Notes: generated by a model not told the origin, from the sequence alone. Counted from the first letter of the stretch, positions 46,483 through 58,591 are shown. The stretch: DNA of 64,000 nucleotides from Aliiruegeria haliotis (GCF_003003255.1 NZ_PVTD01000002.1:186001-250000); one strand, 5' to 3'. Made by a program: numbers and translations.

Positions 46483-47261
46483 GGTGCTGTCCCGAAAATG
46501 TCCCACCGAATGCCGGCGTCGGGGCCTCGTGGCATCCCCGTGCGCGGTGGCGGGTTGTCTGGCATGGCCCGCGAGACTACCTGCGGGCGGTTCATTCAAC
46601 GTGCGTTGACTACGTCACATATCCATTTGTGCAATCTGACGCATTCGGGCGTTCGAATGAAAACTGGACAGGTGTCCCATGGACACCCGCCTTGCATCGG
46701 CCGGGCAGATAGAGGAGGCACTCGTCTCCGACATTCGTCAAGCTCCCAAGCGGTCGTCACCACGTCACCAATCGCAAACGCGGGATCTGCCGAACTGCGG
46801 CGTCCGACACGATGATTGCGTCAAGGGCGCAGGCTCTGCAGATCCATGCGGGTATAGAGGCGGAGGGTATGGCGGTCAAATGGCAAGTCAGCCCGATTGG
46901 TTTTCCGGCCACCCTTGCTGCGCTGCGTGCGCAGCAAAAAACCGAACCCCACAGGAGGATCCGGTGCCCTTTCGCGCGGCGCGCTCGCCCCCCGTTTCGT
47001 CGGCCGGCCTACGCATCAATCGGCCACGAACCGGGCACCGAGTGCCCCATCCGTGTTGACTCTGGACAAGAGACCGTTTGTATCGCCGCGATCCCCTGCG
47101 GGAAATTGCCAGAGGTTTCCGGAAGTGCGCACCCAGTCTCTCCAACCTGCCCCGAGGTGCAGCAGCCCCTGGTTGCACCGCGCGTCTTGCGCGCAAGCAA
47201 CCCGGACGGGAAACAGCCGCTTGCCGTACACTCAGCCCAAGATGGACATTGCGGTCGCCTG
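46483..47261. other. long divergent intergenic region between metZ and hdaA
   Basis: The 779 bases hold the metZ promoter and the upstream region of hdaA. The frame of hdaA stays open upstream to about 46812, but its translation there is biased and motif-free. No other gene, tRNA or clear riboswitch is supported. Confidence 0.5.
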
Positions 47262-47936
47262 ATGCCCGAGCAGTTGACCATTCCCTTGCCGGTGCGTCCC
47301 GCAACCGGGCGCGAGGATTTCTTCATCTCGCCCTCCAACGCCCTCGCCGTGGCCGAGGTCGATCGCTGGCGGGACTGGCCCGCCGGAAAGCTGGCGTTGA
47401 TCGGGCCGGAAGGGGCGGGCAAGACACATCTCGCGCATGTCTGGGCAACCGAGGCCGGCGCCCGCATCCTGTCGGCAAGGGATCTCGCCGGACAGGCACC
47501 GGACCCCGGCAACGTCGTGGTCGAGGACGTGCCGGAGATTGCGGGCGACGACGCGGCGGAGCGTGCGCTCTTTCACCTCCACAACCTTGTGCTGGCAGAA
47601 GGTGGGCGCCTGCTGGTGACGGGCGCGACGCCCCCTGCCCTTTGGAAGATCGCCCTGCCCGACCTCGCCAGCCGGATGCGCGGAACCCCGAGCGCGCGGC
47701 TCGATCCGCCCGACGACATGCTGTTGCAGGCCGTACTCCTGAAGCTCTTTGCCGACCGCCAGATCGCCCCGCGCCCCACGCTGCTGCCGTGGCTGCTCAA
47801 GCGCATGGACCGCTCCTTTGCGGAAGCCGGACGGGTCGTCGCGACGCTCGACGCTGCTGCCCTCGAAACAGGCAGCGAAATCGGCCCCAGGCTAGCCGCG
47901 GAAGTCTTGGACCTGCCGCCGGAACCGGGTAGATAA
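47262..47936 (+). CDS. hdaA: Hda/HdaA-type DnaA-homologous AAA+ protein
   Basis: A 224-residue DnaA-like protein without the C-terminal DNA-binding domain. This is the size and architecture of HdaA, which with the beta clamp promotes hydrolysis of DnaA-bound ATP and prevents re-initiation of replication. It has an N-terminal clamp-binding-like peptide (EQLTIPLPV, residues 3-11), a Walker A GPEGAGKTHLAH, a Walker B-like VVVEDVPEI, a sensor segment LLVTGATPP and an arginine-rich DLASRMRGTPSARL. The start at 47262 places the clamp-binding peptide at the very N-terminus, as expected. Ppk and ppx follow on the same strand. Confidence 0.87.
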   Translation: MPEQLTIPLPVRPATGREDFFISPSNALAVAEVDRWRDWPAGKLALIGPEGAGKTHLAHVWATEAGARILSARDLAGQAPDPGNVVVEDVPEIAGDDAAERALFHLHNLVLAEGGRLLVTGATPPALWKIALPDLASRMRGTPSARLDPPDDMLLQAVLLKLFADRQIAPRPTLLPWLLKRMDRSFAEAGRVVATLDAAALETGSEIGPRLAAEVLDLPPEPGR

Positions 47937-48018
47937 TTCAGACACATCCGGTGGCATCCCCGCCGCGGATGCCACCGGCCGCCCGACCGGACCGCCCGAT
48001 AGCAGAAAGACACATGCG

Positions 48019-50193
48019 ATGACCCAGGCCGACTTCCTCAAAGCCCCGTTTCCCAAGCCCGTCGAACTGCCCGCAGCCCATATCACCGGCCCCAAACGGT
48101 TCTTCAACCGGGAACTCAGCTGGCTGGCCTTCAACTGGCGGGTGCTGGAGGAGGCGACAAATCCCAAGGTCCCGCTGCTGGAACGGGTCCGGTTCGTCTC
48201 GATCTCGGCCACCAACCTCGACGAGTTCTACACCGTCCGTGTCGCCGGCCTGCGGGAACTGGCGCGAGAAGGGCACATGACACCCGCCGCCGACGGGCTC
48301 ACCCCGACCGAGCAACTGGCACAGATCAACGACAACGCCCGTCGGCTGCTCATGGAGCAGCAAGGCAGCTGGAACAAGCTCAAGCGGGAGATGGAGGGCG
48401 AAGGCATCAAGTTGCTGACGCTGTCCAAGCTCAACCGCACCGACAAGGCGCACCTAGAAGGGCATTTCCTGTCCCAGGTTTTCCCCGTCCTTTCGCCGCT
48501 GGCGATCGACCCGGCGCACCCATTCCCCTTCATCCCGAATGCGGGCTTCTGCCTTGCGCTTCAACTGACCCGCACCTCCGATGGCGTGGCGCGACAGGCA
48601 CTTCTGCCGATCCCGGCGCAGGTCGACCGCTTCGTCCGCCTTCCCTCCGGATCGCACGAGCACCGTTTCCTGCCGTTGGAGGACCTGCTGATCCTGCACC
48701 TCGGCTCGCTCTTCCCCGGCTACAAGCTGGATGGCCATTGCGCCTTCCGCGTGTTGCGTGACAGCGATCTTGAAGTCGAAGAGGAGGCCGAGGATCTCGT
48801 GCGCGAGTTCGAAGTGGCGCTGAAACGCCGCCGCCGCGGCGAGGTGATCCGGATGAAGATGACCGCCGGCGCGCCGGAAGCCCTGCGGGAGACGATAATG
48901 GAGGAACTCGCCGTCACCGAGGACGAGGTGGTGGAGGTGAAGGGGCTGTTGGGTCTTACCGATCTCAAGGAGCTGGTGCTCGACAACCGTCCCGACCTTC
49001 TGTGGCCGACATTCACGCCGCGCGTGCCGGAGCGGGTTCAGGATTTCGACGGCGACATGTTCGAGGCGATCAAGCAGAAGGACATGCTGCTTCACCACCC
49101 CTACGAGACCTTCGACATGGTTGTCCGCTTTCTTGCGCAAGCCGCCCGCGACCCCAACGTTCTCGCCATCAAGCAGACCCTTTACCGGACTTCGAAGAAC
49201 TCGCCCATTGTCGACGCGCTCTGCGAGGCGGCGGAGGACGGCAAGTCCGTTACCGCGCTGGTGGAACTCAAGGCCCGCTTCGACGAGGCCGCCAACATTC
49301 GCCAGTCCCGAAAGCTGGAGCGTGCGGGCGCACATGTGGTCTACGGTTTCACCAACTACAAGACCCACGCCAAGATCAGCACCGTGGTCCGGCGCGAGGG
49401 CGACCGGCTGGTGACCTATACTCACTACGGGACAGGCAACTACCACCCGATCACGGCGAAGATCTACACCGACCTGAGCTTCTTTACCTGCGACGACGCG
49501 CTGGGACGCGATGCGACCAAGGTTTTCAACTACCTCTCTGGCTATGCAAAGCCGGCGGTGCTGGAGAACTTGTCGATCTCGCCGCATTCGCTGAAGCCCA
49601 AGCTGGTCGAGATGATCGGCAAGGAAGCGGAACTGGCACGCTCCGGCAAGTCGACGGAGATCTGGGCAAAGATGAACTCACTCATCGAGGCCGAGGTGAT
49701 CGACGCGCTCTACGCGGCCAGCAACGCGGGCGTGAAGATAAACCTCGTGATCCGCGGCATCTGCGGGCTCAGGCCCGGCATCAAGGGCCTGTCGGAAAAC
49801 ATCCGGGTGAAATCCATCGTCGGACGCTTCCTCGAGCATTCGCGCATCGTCTGCTTCGGCAACGGCGCAGGCCTCCCCAACAAGCGCTGCAAGGTCTTTA
49901 TCTCCTCCGCCGACTGGATGGGCCGAAACCTCAACCGCCGGGTCGAGACCCTGGTCGACATCCGGAACCCCACCGTCAAGGCGCAGATCGTCAGCCAGAT
50001 CATGGCGGCCAACATGGCCGACGAGGCGCAAAGCTGGGTGCTGAAGCCCGACGGCACATTCGAGCGACAGCCTCCGGGCAAGGACGGAAGCGGTTTCAAC
50101 TGCCACCGGTTCTTCATGGAATACCCGTCGCTTTCGGGGCGTGGCTCGGCGGGCGCGGCGGATGTGCCGGAGTTGACGCACTCGAAGGATTGA
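48019..50193 (+). CDS. ppk: polyphosphate kinase 1
   Basis: Ppk1 makes inorganic polyphosphate from ATP and can run in reverse. The 724-residue protein has all four domains: the N-terminal helical domain (FFNRELSWLAFNWRVLEEA; SATNLDEFYTVRVAGL), the head domain, and two phospholipase D-like catalytic domains. HYGTGNYHP contains H469, and LEHSRIVCFGNG contains H607, the likely phosphorylated and helper histidines. DWMGRNLNRRVE is the C-terminal conserved block. The gene starts 82 bases after hdaA and is followed by ppx, so polyphosphate synthesis and breakdown are co-encoded. Confidence 0.97.
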   Translation: MTQADFLKAPFPKPVELPAAHITGPKRFFNRELSWLAFNWRVLEEATNPKVPLLERVRFVSISATNLDEFYTVRVAGLRELAREGHMTPAADGLTPTEQLAQINDNARRLLMEQQGSWNKLKREMEGEGIKLLTLSKLNRTDKAHLEGHFLSQVFPVLSPLAIDPAHPFPFIPNAGFCLALQLTRTSDGVARQALLPIPAQVDRFVRLPSGSHEHRFLPLEDLLILHLGSLFPGYKLDGHCAFRVLRDSDLEVEEEAEDLVREFEVALKRRRRGEVIRMKMTAGAPEALRETIMEELAVTEDEVVEVKGLLGLTDLKELVLDNRPDLLWPTFTPRVPERVQDFDGDMFEAIKQKDMLLHHPYETFDMVVRFLAQAARDPNVLAIKQTLYRTSKNSPIVDALCEAAEDGKSVTALVELKARFDEAANIRQSRKLERAGAHVVYGFTNYKTHAKISTVVRREGDRLVTYTHYGTGNYHPITAKIYTDLSFFTCDDALGRDATKVFNYLSGYAKPAVLENLSISPHSLKPKLVEMIGKEAELARSGKSTEIWAKMNSLIEAEVIDALYAASNAGVKINLVIRGICGLRPGIKGLSENIRVKSIVGRFLEHSRIVCFGNGAGLPNKRCKVFISSADWMGRNLNRRVETLVDIRNPTVKAQIVSQIMAANMADEAQSWVLKPDGTFERQPPGKDGSGFNCHRFFMEYPSLSGRGSAGAADVPELTHSKD

Positions 50194-50242
50194 CCTTTCG
50201 TTGCGCAACGGCGCAAGTAAAGGTGCGACAACGGAGGCTGCG

Positions 50243-51817
50243 ATGCACGACGGGACACCCGATTCATCAGGTGATTGGGGGCCGTTCGGCCGTCCTATCT
50301 TCAACGATCCTGCCGCCCGTGCGCTGTCCCGTGTGGGAGTGATCGACGTCGGGTCGAACTCTGTCAGGATGGTCATTTTCGACGGCGCCGCCCGCAGCCC
50401 TGCTTACTTCTACAACGAAAAGGTCATGGCCGGGCTCGGTGCTGGCATGGACAGGACCGGACGGCTGAACCCGAAGGGCCGGCAGAGGGCACTTGACGCG
50501 ATCCGCCGGTTCACAGCGGTCGCCGCGGCGCTGAATGTCCCGCCGCTGACGGCGGTGGCCACGGCGGCGGTACGCGTCGCCGAAGACGGCGAAGAGTTTC
50601 GCCAGCAGGTCGAGGCGGAGACCGGGCAGGTCGTTCACGTGATCGATGGCGAGGAAGAAGCCAGGCTCTCCGCGCAGGGCGTTCTGCTCGGCTGGCCCAC
50701 CGGTGAGGGGCTGGTCTGTGACATTGGTGGTTCCTCGATGGAACTGGCTCGGATCGAGGGCGGGCTGGTGCGGGAACGCGCCACCAGCGCCCTCGGGCCA
50801 CTGCGGTTGATGACCATGAAGGGGGGCAAGAAATCCCGGACCCGGGAGATCAAGTCCACCATCGCCGAACTCGACGACCGCATTGAGCGCCACGACCGGC
50901 TCTACCTCGTCGGCGGCTCATGGCGCGCCATCGCGCGGCTCGACATGGTGCGCAAGGACTATCCGCTTTCGGTCCTGCACGACTACCGCATGACGCCGAA
51001 GTCCATCCGCGCAACACTCGACTGGATCGATGGTCAGGACCTGGAGCAATTGCGCCAGCGCGCCAGCCTGTCCTCTGCCCGGATATCGCTGGTGCCGATT
51101 GCCGGGGAGGTCTTGCGGCGGCTGATGAGCACCTTCCGTGTGAGCGAGATCATCACCTCGGGCTACGGCATTCGGGAGGGGTTACTCTATGAGCAGATGC
51201 CCCACCGGATCCGCAGCCGCGACCCGCTGCTGGAGGCCGCGAGCCATTCCGAACACACCTCTGCCCGGCTGCCGGGCTACGGACGCACCCTGCATGGGTT
51301 CATCCAACCGCTCTTTCGTGGCTCCCGCACGGATCCGCGCTGGATCAAGGCGGCCTGCCTGCTGCACGACGTCAGCTGGCGCGCGCATCCCGACTACCGG
51401 GCCGAGATCTGCTTCGACAATGCCACCCGCGGCAACCTTGGCGGCATCGACCATCCGGGCCGGATCTTCCTCGGTCTCGCGCTGGCACACCGCTATCGGA
51501 ATGCCCGTCCCGGCGGCCGTTTCGACGCGCTCCTGACCCTGCTGAACGAAAAGCAGATCCGCGAAGCGGAGGTGCTCGGCAAGGCGATGCGGTTCGGCGC
51601 AATGCTGACAGTCGTGGACGCCACCCGCATGGGCGAATTACGTTACCGGCCGAAAAAGCGGATTCTTGAACTCCACCTGCCTCAGGAATCGGAGGCACTG
51701 TTTGGAGAGGTCGCGGCTGCACGCTTCGTCACACTGGCCCGCGCCCTGGAAGTCGAAACTGAGGTCAAGATCCAGAAAAAGGCGGCGAGGAAGCCGCCTG
51801 CGAAAGCCAGCGGATAG
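50243..51817 (+). CDS. ppx: exopolyphosphatase (Ppx/GppA family)
   Basis: A 524-residue ASKHA-fold phosphatase that hydrolyses polyphosphate and, in some relatives, pppGpp. The N-terminal VIDVGSNSVRMVIFDG and CDIGGSSMELARIEGG bind phosphate and metal, and the conserved GEEEARLSAQG links the domains. A C-terminal HD-like helical domain (about 340-505) extends it beyond the core Ppx length. Start 50243 is preceded by ACGGAGG, and the first 27 residues (DWGPFGRPIF) lie upstream of the fold. It follows ppk by 49 bases, giving an operon. Confidence 0.93.
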   Translation: MHDGTPDSSGDWGPFGRPIFNDPAARALSRVGVIDVGSNSVRMVIFDGAARSPAYFYNEKVMAGLGAGMDRTGRLNPKGRQRALDAIRRFTAVAAALNVPPLTAVATAAVRVAEDGEEFRQQVEAETGQVVHVIDGEEEARLSAQGVLLGWPTGEGLVCDIGGSSMELARIEGGLVRERATSALGPLRLMTMKGGKKSRTREIKSTIAELDDRIERHDRLYLVGGSWRAIARLDMVRKDYPLSVLHDYRMTPKSIRATLDWIDGQDLEQLRQRASLSSARISLVPIAGEVLRRLMSTFRVSEIITSGYGIREGLLYEQMPHRIRSRDPLLEAASHSEHTSARLPGYGRTLHGFIQPLFRGSRTDPRWIKAACLLHDVSWRAHPDYRAEICFDNATRGNLGGIDHPGRIFLGLALAHRYRNARPGGRFDALLTLLNEKQIREAEVLGKAMRFGAMLTVVDATRMGELRYRPKKRILELHLPQESEALFGEVAAARFVTLARALEVETEVKIQKKAARKPPAKASG

Positions 51818-51853
51818 CCCGGCGTCAAGTCACCGGCCGGGACGGCGTGCCGA

Positions 51854-52231
51854 TCAGATATCCACTTCCCCGCCCTCTGCCTCGTCCTGCGGCCCATTCT
51901 CCAACGGGATCTTGCGGCGCAGGATGATATCGCCATTGGGCAGCTTCTCGGGCGGGTGATACTGGTTCAGGTCGCCGATCAGGGATTCGAATTCCTCAAG
52001 CATCGGCAGCAGGTCCTCCGCGAAGGCACGCAGCTTTGGCTCCATCTCGATCGCCAGGTCCTTCATCATTGGCTCGATCTCATCGGATAGCCCGCGCAGC
52101 AGCAGCTTCGCACCCTCCTCGATCAGGCTGAACCCTTCCTCGACACCGCCGTCCCCATCCTCCTGTGCGATGGAGCAGACGGGCGCCGTGGCAAGCGCGA
52201 TCACGAAGGCGGCAGTGGCAAAGTGTTTCAT
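51854..52231 (-). CDS. small exported acidic protein, function unknown
   Basis: A 125-residue protein. Residues 1-22 form a signal peptide ending CSIAQ, followed by an acidic, Glu/Leu-rich helical body (EEGFSLIEEGAKLLLRGLSDEIEP, DLAIEMEPKLRAFAEDLLPMLEEFE) that could be amphipathic or coiled, and a C-terminal LPNGDIILRRKIPLE. Similar short roseobacter proteins are sometimes labelled as AAA ATPases, but there is no P-loop and that label is not supported. It is convergent with ppx. Confidence 0.7.
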   Translation of the reverse strand: MKHFATAAFVIALATAPVCSIAQEDGDGGVEEGFSLIEEGAKLLLRGLSDEIEPMMKDLAIEMEPKLRAFAEDLLPMLEEFESLIGDLNQYHPPEKLPNGDIILRRKIPLENGPQDEAEGGEVDI

Positions 52232-52255
52232 GCCGCCACTATAGTCCGCGGAAGG

Positions 52256-53296
52256 TCACAGGTCGATGTCGAGCGTCACCGGGAAATGGTCGGACGCGAC
52301 AAGCAACGCCTCACGCAGTTCCGGCGTGCGGTAGACCCCCGCGTCATCGAAGGGATGCCAGATCCGCCAGATCGGGTTGCGCTGAAGCAGGTCGGGGGAG
52401 AGCATCACGTAGTCTAGCAATGCGGACGTGTAGCGGCGCGTCGCCTCGTCGTAGAACCGCGCCGTCGCATGCCGCGCCGTGGTCGGCCCGGTCAGCGCCG
52501 GGCGCGCATGGGGATCGAAGAGCCGCTCCGTCGACGGCCGCGTCTTGCCCAGAACGATCTCCAGCCCGGAACGGCCGAAAAGCGCCTCGTATTCGTCAAG
52601 CCCCGGCCCGTCATTGAAATCCCCCAGAACAATCAGCGGATCGCCATCGGCAAGATGCATGTCGATCCGTTGCCGGAGCCAGATGCACTGGGCCAGTTGC
52701 TTGCGCCGGTTTGCGATCGATCGCTGCATGACCTCGGCCGGGCTGGCCGCGCCATGCGGGGCCTTGGATTTCACATGAACACCGATCATCCGAAAGGCAA
52801 AACCGCTCGCGGCCTGGATCGCCAGCTCCAGCGGCGGCTTGGAAAACTGCACCACGTCGGGCTGGTTGTCGACATCGAGGTCGATCCGGAACGACCCATC
52901 GAAACGGGGGCCATCCTCGCTCCCCTTCTTGCCGACGAAATCGCCCATGGGGGCGTGGGTCGCCGCCAAGGCGTCGGGATCGTGCAGCAGCGCGATTTCC
53001 TGTTCGGTGTGGTTCCCGAAGCCGATCACCGCGCGGCGCTGGCGTAAACCGAACAGCGCCGCGAATGCCTCTAGCGCGCGCACGGTGCTGCGGCGCCGAC
53101 TCTGGTCGGGCGCCTCGACGATCAGGATCGCATCCGCGTCGATGGCCGTGAAGACAATCCCCAGCGCTTCGAGTTGCTGGGCCCGGGTGATGTTGTAGCG
53201 CGCGGACCATGCATCATCTGCCAGCGGTTGCCCGTCGTTGTCGAACAGGGCGTTCATCCACTCCACATTGTAGGTCGCGATCCGCATGGCCGTCAT
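52256..53296 (-). CDS. endonuclease/exonuclease/phosphatase family hydrolase
   Basis: A 346-residue EEP-fold phosphohydrolase. ATYNVEWM gives the first metal-binding Asn, LIVEAPDQ the catalytic Glu, HVKSKAP a conserved His, LGDFNDGP the Asp-Asn pair and SDHFPVTL the final catalytic Asp-His. These are the DNase I/exonuclease III-like signature. It lacks a signal peptide and is probably cytoplasmic; the substrate (DNA, lipid or a phosphoester) is unknown. The start at 53296 has AAGGA upstream. No linked nuclease or repair gene is present. Confidence 0.88.
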   Translation of the reverse strand: MTAMRIATYNVEWMNALFDNDGQPLADDAWSARYNITRAQQLEALGIVFTAIDADAILIVEAPDQSRRRSTVRALEAFAALFGLRQRRAVIGFGNHTEQEIALLHDPDALAATHAPMGDFVGKKGSEDGPRFDGSFRIDLDVDNQPDVVQFSKPPLELAIQAASGFAFRMIGVHVKSKAPHGAASPAEVMQRSIANRRKQLAQCIWLRQRIDMHLADGDPLIVLGDFNDGPGLDEYEALFGRSGLEIVLGKTRPSTERLFDPHARPALTGPTTARHATARFYDEATRRYTSALLDYVMLSPDLLQRNPIWRIWHPFDDAGVYRTPELREALLVASDHFPVTLDIDL

Positions 53297-53460
53297 ATTT
53301 TCCTTGCTTCGCAACGGGTTGAGGTGGCCCTCATCCTCGCTCATCCATCTATGCGGCGTCATTGGCGGCGGTCAACTGGCAAGGCCCGACGCGTGGCCTG
53401 CAGGATGAAAGCGGTGTTGGCGATCTGCGAAGTCCACCCGCGCGCTCCGAGCGTGCCCCG

Positions 53461-54141
53461 TCAGGCCGCCTTGGCGGAGATTTCCTCCCAGGCCCGGTTG
53501 AGCGCGATCAGGCGCTGTTCGGCCATCCGGATCGCTTCTTCGGGCACGCCGCGTGCGATCATCACGTCGGGGTGACTTGCCCGCACCGCCTTGTGCCAGG
53601 CCTTGCGGATCTCTGTGACCGGCATCTCAGGTGTCACACCGAGAACCTCGTAGGGATCCGGCGCCGCATCGGGCACGGAGCGAGCACGCAGGCTGCGGAA
53701 CTCGCGGTCGTCGATACCGAAGATCCGCGCCACCTCCGTCAGCACCGCGTCCTCGCGTTCGTGGTAATCTCCATCCGCCATCGCGATATGGAACAGCCCC
53801 TCCATCAGGTCGCTCAGAACCTCCGGACGGCCTTCGAACAGAGAGGCAATGCGGCGGGCGTAGACGTCGAAACCTGCAACGTCCTGCCGGGCCATGTTGA
53901 AGACACGCGCAGCGTTCTCTTCTTCATCGGGGGGGATGATGAAAACCTCGCGAAAGGCGCGAACCTCGTCACGTGTGACGGCTCCATCCGCCTTGGCCAG
54001 CTTCGCGCCAAGCGCGATCACCGCGATGGCAAAGGCCACGGAACGTTCGGGCGGGGTGCGCAGGCGGTCGAAAACCTCCGACAGCGACTCCCCGGAGGCC
54101 AACGCCGAAAGCGCGGCGGAAATGCGGGTCCAGATCGACAT
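53461..54141 (-). CDS. TerB-like plus J-domain protein (DjlA-like)
   Basis: A 226-residue protein with a TerB-like domain (about residues 25-130; VAFAIAVIALGAKLAKADG, IAMADGDYHEREDAVLTEVA, a calcium-like metal fold) and a C-terminal J domain (about 155-225) containing the HPD motif at H190 (KAVRASHPDVM). DjlA-type co-chaperones stimulate DnaK. Unlike typical DjlA, this protein has no N-terminal membrane helix, so it is probably soluble. The J domain ends in RAWEEISAKAA. It is alone on the minus strand, next to the GNAT gene. Confidence 0.88.
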   Translation of the reverse strand: MSIWTRISAALSALASGESLSEVFDRLRTPPERSVAFAIAVIALGAKLAKADGAVTRDEVRAFREVFIIPPDEEENAARVFNMARQDVAGFDVYARRIASLFEGRPEVLSDLMEGLFHIAMADGDYHEREDAVLTEVARIFGIDDREFRSLRARSVPDAAPDPYEVLGVTPEMPVTEIRKAWHKAVRASHPDVMIARGVPEEAIRMAEQRLIALNRAWEEISAKAA

Positions 54142-54150
54142 GAACGCACC

Positions 54151-54648
54151 CTAGCCCGTTGATAACACGTCCGACAGGATTTTTTGCATGAGCACGAGAT
54201 CGTGCCAACGGCCGAATTTCCAGCCGACTTCCGGCAGGCGGGCGACCTCGCGAAAGCCAAGCGCCGTGTGAAAATCGATCCCGGCGCGGTTTTCGCCGCT
54301 GACGCCGGCAAAGACGGAATGAACGCCCTGCGCGGACGCTTCCGCCAGCATCACGTCCATCAGGCACCGGCCGGCCCCTTGCCCACGCGCAGACGGCAGG
54401 AGGCCGATTGTGTGCTCCCGCGTGCGGGCGTATCCGGGACCGCTCCGGAATGGAAACAGGGTGGCATAGCCGACGATGCCGCAGGAAGCCTCCGCGACCC
54501 AGAACGGCTGGCCGTCCTGCATCGCCTGCACCGTGCCGGCGACGCTCTTTTCCTCGGTGGTGAACGTGATCACCGTGTCCCGGATGATCGGGTTCGCGAT
54601 GGCCACGATCCCCCCGGCATCCCCGACCTGCGCCCGGCGGATTTTCAC
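54151..54648 (-). CDS. GNAT family N-acetyltransferase
   Basis: A 165-residue acetyltransferase-fold protein. It begins [19 protein letters not shown] and has IVGYATLFPFR, the acetyl-CoA loop LLPSARGQGAGRCLMD (R/Q-x-x-G-x-G/A motif) and GENRAGIDFHTALGF. It resembles phosphinothricin/methionine-sulfoximine-type acetyltransferases. The substrate is unproven. The GTG at 54648 overlaps the VOC stop (GTGA), so translation is coupled to that gene. Confidence 0.85.
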   Translation of the reverse strand: MKIRRAQVGDAGGIVAIANPIIRDTVITFTTEEKSVAGTVQAMQDGQPFWVAEASCGIVGYATLFPFRSGPGYARTREHTIGLLPSARGQGAGRCLMDVMLAEASAQGVHSVFAGVSGENRAGIDFHTALGFREVARLPEVGWKFGRWHDLVLMQKILSDVLSTG

Positions 54649-55250
54649 GGCAGACGCCGTGTCCCGGAGGGTGTCGCAATTTCCGCCCGCAGGCCTGGTG
54701 CACCGTTTTCGAATACGATCCTCGGATCGGACAGCGCGAGGATCTCCGCCAACTGCGCCGCCTCCGGATGGGAGACGATCAGCCGATGCAGCCGACAGCC
54801 GCTTTCGGGCAGGTTGGGCGCCGGGTGCGCACTCTCCCAGGAGATCAGGGCCGGGTGCAGGGTGTCGAATGGCAACCGCCCGTCGTCCGGCACCGCCATC
54901 TGCCAGCGATAGGGCCCGCGTTCGAGCGCCACCGGCGCGCCGGCGCCCGTGCCGAGCCGGTCCAGTTCTGCCGACAGCGAGGGACAATTCATGATCCAGT
55001 TGGTGAGGCGAGGCGCCCCGGAGAAGTGATCGAGGTCGAACCAGCGCGGGCGCCCGAGCGGAGGGGCCTCCGGGTCGATGGCAATCACTTCGAGGTATTC
55101 TGTCCCGCCCAGCGACAGCAGCCGGTTGTGGGTGCCGAAATACGGATGATGTCCGACCGGACCCAAAGGGACGCCAAGGGCGGCATCGACCGCGGCCGTT
55201 CCGTCCGCCAGCGCCTCGCACGACACCGCAAGATGATCGAATGCCAGCAT
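54645..55250 (-). CDS. VOC/glyoxalase-like domain protein
   Basis: A 201-residue protein with the glyoxalase-like (Glyoxalase_3) pattern: a start [16 protein letters not shown] with a metal-type His, [29 protein letters not shown], and a second half with [16 protein letters not shown] and [10 protein letters not shown]. Metal ligands and substrate are not certain. The ATG at 55250 has GGGGAGG upstream; a GTG two codons earlier is the alternative. It precedes and overlaps the GNAT gene. Confidence 0.82.
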   Translation of the reverse strand: MLAFDHLAVSCEALADGTAAVDAALGVPLGPVGHHPYFGTHNRLLSLGGTEYLEVIAIDPEAPPLGRPRWFDLDHFSGAPRLTNWIMNCPSLSAELDRLGTGAGAPVALERGPYRWQMAVPDDGRLPFDTLHPALISWESAHPAPNLPESGCRLHRLIVSHPEAAQLAEILALSDPRIVFENGAPGLRAEIATPSGTRRLP

Positions 55251-55268
55251 GGGCACCTCCCCGAACCG

Positions 55269-55296
55269 AAAAAGGGCAGGCCTGCGCCCGCCCTTT
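55269..55296 (-). terminator. terminator downstream of methylmalonyl-CoA mutase
   Basis: An 11-base-pair stem with one G-T wobble (55286-55296 with 55271-55281), a four-base loop, then a T run on the minus strand at 55273-55269. It lies between the mutase stop and the VOC start. Confidence 0.8.
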
Positions 55297-55345
55297 CTCT
55301 TGGACCAACTCCCCCGGCCAATGGCAAGGGGCGACGCGCTGCCGA

Positions 55346-57483
<2,138 letters not shown>

Positions 57484-57487
<4 letters not shown>

Positions 57488-58407
57488 CGGGGTGAGATCC
57501 TCCAGTTAGAGTCACTGCGGATAGGTTGGGGGGTATCCGCATGTTCGATGAGGGTTGCGAGCCCACCTGCGCCACCGCGCAGCCAGGCAAGATCTTCGGA
57601 GTATTGAGCAAGCAGCGCAGTGCGCTGCAGCTCGTCGAATGGATACCAGCGGCCGGAGCCGTCGGCGCGCACCGGCGCCTCCTGACCGCGGTCGCGCAGC
57701 AGTGCGCGCATGCGGTCGGCCGTGGGGCTGCGCCGATGCCATCCCCTTGCCTCTGCCATACGGGACACCTGTCCCGGAAGAAAGGTGATGCCGCTCAGGG
57801 CGGCGAACTGGCGCTCCGGCAAAGCGCAGAACGCCTCCTGCGCCGCAAGGAAAAGGCGCGCTCGCGGAAATACATGGGCCACCTCTGCGATCAGGTGCCG
57901 CCAGCGCAGGGGCTGGGTGACAAGCCGGTCAAGAGCGGCCGCGTCGGGGAAACGATAGCCCTCCGCCAACCGCGAGGCCAGCAGCGAGGTCCAGAACCGG
58001 TCATAGGACCGGATGGAGATAAGGATTCGGTCGCAACGGTCGGCAAAGGCATGTTGGAATTGAAGCAGACGCTCGCCGGCCCAGGGGTAGAGCCTCCCGC
58101 TGCGCAGGCAGGTGCCCGGCGTGCCGATCATGTAGGGCTCACTCACGATCAGGCGTGCCCTGCCCTGTTTTTCCAGCCGGTCCTGCCGCAGGCGCAATAG
58201 ACCCACGGAGCGGCGGCCGGTCCTTTCGTCCTTCAGGCTGACCGCCTCCGGGCGGCGCACGAGGCCGGAGATCATGCCCGCGCGCAGCTCGGGCGAGACC
58301 CAGGCGGCGATTCGGTTCGCGTGCAGATCCCGACGGTTGGCCAGCAGGAACCGCTGCAACGTGGCGACGCCGGTGCGGTGGGCCCCCAGGTGGAGGGTGA
58401 CATGCAT
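57484..58407 (-). CDS. sulfotransferase-like protein
   Basis: A 307-residue protein whose opening, [17 protein letters not shown] (residues 5-21), resembles the PAPS-binding strand-loop of sulfotransferases (P/AxR/KTGTTxLQ). [30 protein letters not shown] and [11 protein letters not shown] match the later 3'-phosphate-binding and dimer regions (serine and arginine positions) of the roseobacter hypothetical sulfotransferase group. The acceptor is unknown. Its TGA overlaps the mutase ATG by 4 bases, an unexpected coupling. The start at 58407 follows GGAG about 12 bases upstream; the longer frame overlaps DUF4174 antisense and is rejected. Confidence 0.7.
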
Positions 58408-58591
58408 GTGCAAGCGGGCTCCCGAACGGGGCCGACGCCGTCCGTGCCGGCCCGGGTGAAGATCCCCAGGGCATAGCGCCGGCCTGCTTTCCGTTGGGTT
58501 AAGACCTTCGCCTTGCGAAAGGTTGAACGATTTGCTCTTAGCTTTCGGCGGATGCTCGCCTATATCTCTTGCAAGACGAGGAGAGACGAGA

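Noticed and set aside
46483-46700. Possible SAM riboswitch upstream of metZ
   Set aside because: I searched for the conserved SAM-II and SAM-V type elements and did not see them.
51854-52231. AAA ATPase label for the small acidic protein
   Set aside because: The 125-residue product has a signal peptide and no P-loop, so the label is not justified.
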